Shown: positions 13,036-13,133 of the stretch, piece by piece
How positions within the stretch are numbered: position 1 is the first letter of the stretch
Layout of the letters: the number at the start of each line of letters is the position of its first letter
Source: Methanoregula sp. UBA276
GTDB taxonomy: Archaea; Halobacteriota; Methanomicrobia; Methanomicrobiales; Methanospirillaceae
Reading direction: 5' to 3'
DNA length: 13,133 nt
Assembly (NCBI GenBank): GCA_002508495.1
Contig: DANA01000065.1
Location: 1-13,133 of the forward strand
Notes under the pieces: generated by a model
The model's database searches: none
What the model was told of the DNA's origin: nothing
Seen by the model: only the letters and a program-made list of their open reading frames with translations
Position numbers and translations under genes: made by a program

Positions 13036-13133
13036 ATGACTGACGAAAAAATTTTTCAGGCCCTTGATGAAGCAGGGATAACCGATACGATCACCTGCCC
13101 GCAGGCATTTGCAATCGCAGAGAAGGCAAAGGT
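13036..13133 (+). CDS. Start of a small unrecognised protein (3' end cut off)
   Basis: The ATG at 13036 opens a frame that runs to the window end; 32 full codons are visible. The product begins 'MTDEKIFQALDEAGITDT' and continues 'ITCPQAFAIAEKAKV'. The helical 'CPQAFAIAEKAKV' part could be the first helices of a small helix-turn-helix-like domain, and such openings occur in short conserved archaeal proteins, but I cannot name the family. The ribosome site is weak (GTGGAT, 13026-13031). The palindrome GGTATACC about 36 bases upstream could act as a TATA element. It is divergent from the TusA-like/DsrE operon and might share its control region. Confidence 0.55.
   Translation, partial: MTDEKIFQALDEAGITDTITCPQAFAIAEKAK

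Noticed and set aside
1..13133. CRISPR arrays, tRNA or rRNA genes, insertion sequences or prophage genes
   Set aside because: No regularly spaced repeats, cloverleaf sequence, transposase or terminal inverted repeats were seen on either strand.

Overview
The window looks like chromosomal DNA of a methanogenic archaeon, most likely of the Methanomicrobiales (Methanoregula-like). This rests on family style: receiver-PAS proteins ending the receiver with 'GADFYLQKGGD', an HTH-PAS-histidine kinase, mcp-cheW pairs of bacterial/archaeal chemotaxis type, TATA boxes in place of -10/-35 elements, and Shine-Dalgarno sites of the GGAGGTGA kind. The species assignment is inference. I see no rRNA, tRNA, CRISPR array or insertion sequence.

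Layout. (a) 1-1281 (+): 3' part of a receiver-PAS-PAS-PAS protein cut by the window edge. It converges on (b) 1400-3403 (-), a winged-HTH/PAS/PAS/PAS/histidine kinase. (c) 3404-3679: divergent promoter region with a TATA box for each side and a strong hairpin in the leader of the rightward operon. (d) 3680-10128 (+): two tandem mcp-cheW pairs. The first receptor has a four-helix-bundle sensor and several HAMP units. The second has a Cache-type sensor and a cytoplasmic PAS with a four-cysteine cluster. Between the pairs lie two small genes, one encoding a 54-residue cysteine-rich, probably zinc-binding protein. A terminator-like hairpin overlaps the second cheW stop codon. (e) 10140-10812: a poorly coding stretch with a 108-codon frame that looks like a shrunken PAS-plus-receptor remnant, then a 155-residue degenerate receiver (10813-11280, +). 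(f) 11328-12830 (-): a probable sulfur-relay operon made of a TusA-like protein whose CPxP cysteine is replaced by serine and a 414-residue fusion of three DsrE/DsrF-like domains. (g) 13036 to the end (+): the beginning of an unrecognised small protein, divergent from the sulfur operon.

How the parts may work together. Both receptors carry the standard signalling hairpin and each has its own CheW, so they presumably feed a CheA kinase encoded elsewhere to steer archaellum rotation. The HTH-kinase diverges from the first receptor and could regulate the locus. The degenerate receiver is probably a phosphorylation-independent partner or a decaying gene. The sulfur operon is functionally separate. 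The features most worth follow-up are the triple DsrE fusion with its Ser-for-Cys TusA partner, the pseudo-receiver, and the cysteine-rich small protein inside the chemotaxis locus.
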